A stretch of 64,000 bases of DNA from Paraburkholderia guartelaensis (GTDB taxonomy: Bacteria; Pseudomonadota; Gammaproteobacteria; Burkholderiales; Burkholderiaceae). The notes beneath the pieces were generated by a model, which was given only the letters and a program-made list of their open reading frames with translations, did not search any database and was not told the origin of the DNA. The stretch's first letter is position 1. Every line of letters starts with the position of its first letter. The DNA lies in NCBI RefSeq assembly GCF_004353905.1, contig NZ_SMOD01000041.1, positions 1 to 64,000 of the forward strand, in the 5' to 3' direction. The position numbers and the translations under genes were made by a program. Below are positions 62,225-64,000 of the stretch, piece by piece.

Positions 62225-64000
62225 ATGCAGCTTGCCGGGCAGACGGACACTGGCCTTTCCCCCGAGCGCCGTTTCGAACTGATGATCGGTGGCGTGCGCG
62301 ACTACGCTATCTATTTTCTCGACCCCGGCGGCCACGTCAGCAGCTGGAACGCGGGGGCAGAAAGGTTCAAGGGATACCGGGCGGAAGAGATCATCGGCCA
62401 CCACTTTTCGGTCTTCTATACCCAGGAAGACCGGGAAGCGGGCCTGCCAGAACGCGCATTGCGCACCGCGCTTGTCGAGGGCAAGTTCGAGCAGGAAGGC
62501 TGGCGCCAGCGCAAGGACGGCACGCGCTTCTGGGCCAGCGTCGTGCTGGACCCGATTTTCGACCAGGCAGGTGAGCACGTCGGTTTCGTCAAGATCACGC
62601 GCGACATTTCGGAGCGCAAGGCCGCCCAGGAAGCCCTGCTGGAAAGCGAACGGCGCTTTCGGCTGCTGGTGCAGGGCGTCACGGACTACGCGTTGTTCAT
62701 GCTCTCGCCCGAGGGTATCGTGACGAACTGGAATGCGGGCGCCCAGCGCATCAAGGGCTATACCGAAACCGAAATTGTCGGGCGCCACTTCTCGTGCTTT
62801 TACACTGAGGAAGACCGGGAAAAAGGGAAGCCGGCAGCCACACTGATCCGCGCGTCGGCGGAGGGCCGCTCGGAGCAGGAAGGATGGCGCGTCCGCAAGG
62901 ACGGAACCAGGTTCTGGGCTCACGTCGTCGTCGACGCCATCCGCGACGCGCAAGGCAGGCTGCTCGGCTTTGCGAAGATTACACGCGATGTCACGGAAAG
63001 GCGGCAGGCCGCCGAGGCGCTGGAACGGGCGAACGCGCAACTTTTCCAGGCGCAGAAGCTCGAGGCTATCGGACAACTGACGGGCGGCATTGCCCACGAC
63101 TTCAACAACCTGCTCGCAGTCATTTCCAGCGGTCTCGACGTCGTCGCTGCCCACCCCCCCGCACACGTCACCGCAAAGATGCTCGAATCGATGCGACGCG
63201 CCGTGACGCGCGGTGCCACCCTGACCCAGCAACTGCTTTCCTTCGCCCGGCAGCAGCCTTTGCACCCCGAAGTCTGCGACATAGCGGCGGTCATCGAAGG
63301 CTTCCAGTCCATGCTTGGGCGGGCCATCCCGTCGTCGGTCCAGCTACGCATCGACTGCCAGGCCACGCAACGACGCGTGAAACTGGACATCATCCGCTTC
63401 GAGGCCGCACTGCTGAACCTGGTCGTGAATGCCCGGGACGCCATCGGCACGGACGGCGAGATCATCATTCGCATCCGGACTGCCGAGCTGCAAGAAGGTC
63501 AAGCTCAGGCGGCCGCCGGCCCATATGTTCTGGTTGAGGTCACGGACACGGGATGCGGCATGCCTGCGGAAGTCATCGCCCGTGCCACCGAGCCGTTTTT
63601 TACCACCAAGGAGCCCGGCAAGGGCACAGGCCTTGGGCTAAGCCAGGTGTATGGTTTCATCACGCAGTCCGGAGGCGCGATGGACATCGCCAGCTGCCCC
63701 GGCACCGGCACCACCGTCAGCCTCTATCTGCCGGCGCTCGCCGCGGACGGGCCGACGACGCATCCCGTCGCCGACCTGGCGACAGAGACGGTTCTCGTCG
63801 TCGATGATGAGAGCGAGGTGCTGGAAGCGACCGCGGAGCTCTTCCGGAGCATCGGATACGCCGTCGTGACCGCCGCGAACGCGCAGCAGGCGTTAGGTGT
63901 CCTCGCGAGAAATCCAGGCATCGACTTCCTTTTCACGGACATCGTCATGGCGGGCGAATTCGATGGCATCGAGCTGGCACGACGCGCACACGATACGTAC
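62225..64000 (+). CDS. Double-PAS hybrid histidine kinase (runs off the right edge)
   Basis: At least 592 residues. Two PAS domains repeat each other: VRDYAIYFLDPGGHVSSWNA with KGYRAEEIIGHHFSVFYTQE, and VTDYALFMLSPEGIVTNWNA with KGYTETEIVGRHFSCFYTEE. The phospho-acceptor is His291 in GGIAHDFNNLLAVI. The ATPase domain has NLVVNARDAI and GTGLGLSQVYGF. The receiver begins at about 515 with VLVVDDESEVLEATAE and has Asp in FLFTDIVMAGE; the gene continues beyond 64000. GAGGAG lies upstream of the ATG. The layout is that of FixL-like/PAS hybrid sensor kinases. Confidence 0.92.
   Translation, partial: MQLAGQTDTGLSPERRFELMIGGVRDYAIYFLDPGGHVSSWNAGAERFKGYRAEEIIGHHFSVFYTQEDREAGLPERALRTALVEGKFEQEGWRQRKDGTRFWASVVLDPIFDQAGEHVGFVKITRDISERKAAQEALLESERRFRLLVQGVTDYALFMLSPEGIVTNWNAGAQRIKGYTETEIVGRHFSCFYTEEDREKGKPAATLIRASAEGRSEQEGWRVRKDGTRFWAHVVVDAIRDAQGRLLGFAKITRDVTERRQAAEALERANAQLFQAQKLEAIGQLTGGIAHDFNNLLAVISSGLDVVAAHPPAHVTAKMLESMRRAVTRGATLTQQLLSFARQQPLHPEVCDIAAVIEGFQSMLGRAIPSSVQLRIDCQATQRRVKLDIIRFEAALLNLVVNARDAIGTDGEIIIRIRTAELQEGQAQAAAGPYVLVEVTDTGCGMPAEVIARATEPFFTTKEPGKGTGLGLSQVYGFITQSGGAMDIASCPGTGTTVSLYLPALAADGPTTHPVADLATETVLVVDDESEVLEATAELFRSIGYAVVTAANAQQALGVLARNPGIDFLFTDIVMAGEFDGIELARRAHDTY

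Overview
The window is GC-rich proteobacterial DNA. Burkholderia-type codon use, the mix of families (KatE, caa3-like oxidase, YqjD/YqjE/YqjK-type set, Hsp20 pair, second groESL, PPK2) and many translationally coupled ATGA/GTGA junctions point to Burkholderia sensu lato (Paraburkholderia or Caballeronia), probably a secondary replicon or genomic island rich in stress genes. The taxon is an inference from gene content; no rRNA or ribosomal-protein gene is present.

Left part (1-21 kb): the end of an IS1182-like transposase; a DUF3300/DUF2950 envelope pair; a gene-poor 2 kb; then a stress trio of P-type H+-ATPase, PHA-synthase-like hydrolase (frameshifted near its start) and PPK2. A truncated Nramp transporter is fused to the 3' end of a gspG gene. 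After a DJ-1/PfpI protein comes one long co-directional locus: an internally duplicated membrane protein, gluconate-dehydrogenase-type small subunit, GMC flavoprotein, DUF6496 peptide, cytochrome oxidase subunit II with a cytochrome c domain, a fused oxidase subunit I+III, a small membrane protein and a triheme cytochrome c. Together they look like a complete substrate-to-oxygen respiratory chain.

Middle part (21-37 kb): MgtC-like protein; a minus-strand operon katE-CHAD-ThDP enzyme-GH15; divergently a Rieske/ferredoxin-reductase fusion, an acyl-CoA-dehydrogenase-like protein, a NodS-like methyltransferase and a CDF transporter; convergent PIG-L deacetylase and GT2 glycosyltransferase; an enolase-superfamily enzyme with a coupled 78-residue protein; an SDR enzyme.

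Decay zone (37-52 kb): intact small stress genes (DUF883, holin-like, YqjK-like, DUF892, PRC-barrel, DUF2934, CsbD, YihY) are interleaved with broken ones: receiver-domain remnants, the 3' part of an Nramp gene, a frameshifted Mn catalase, a hydroxyisobutyrate-dehydrogenase relic, a frameshifted response regulator, a damaged dps, a deleted copy of the enolase-superfamily gene, a second YihY with an internal deletion, and a small gene with an in-frame stop. The two Nramp halves lie in the orientation expected if the ~27.5 kb between them was inverted.

Right part (49-64 kb): a heat-shock island with three Hsp20 genes, groES-groEL, several unknown small genes and three sigma-32-like promoters; a tRNA-Lys gene with an odd acceptor stem; a CDS-free stretch with two intrinsic terminators; and a signalling block with a MEDS/PAS hybrid histidine kinase, a lone receiver protein and a double-PAS hybrid kinase that runs off the right edge.
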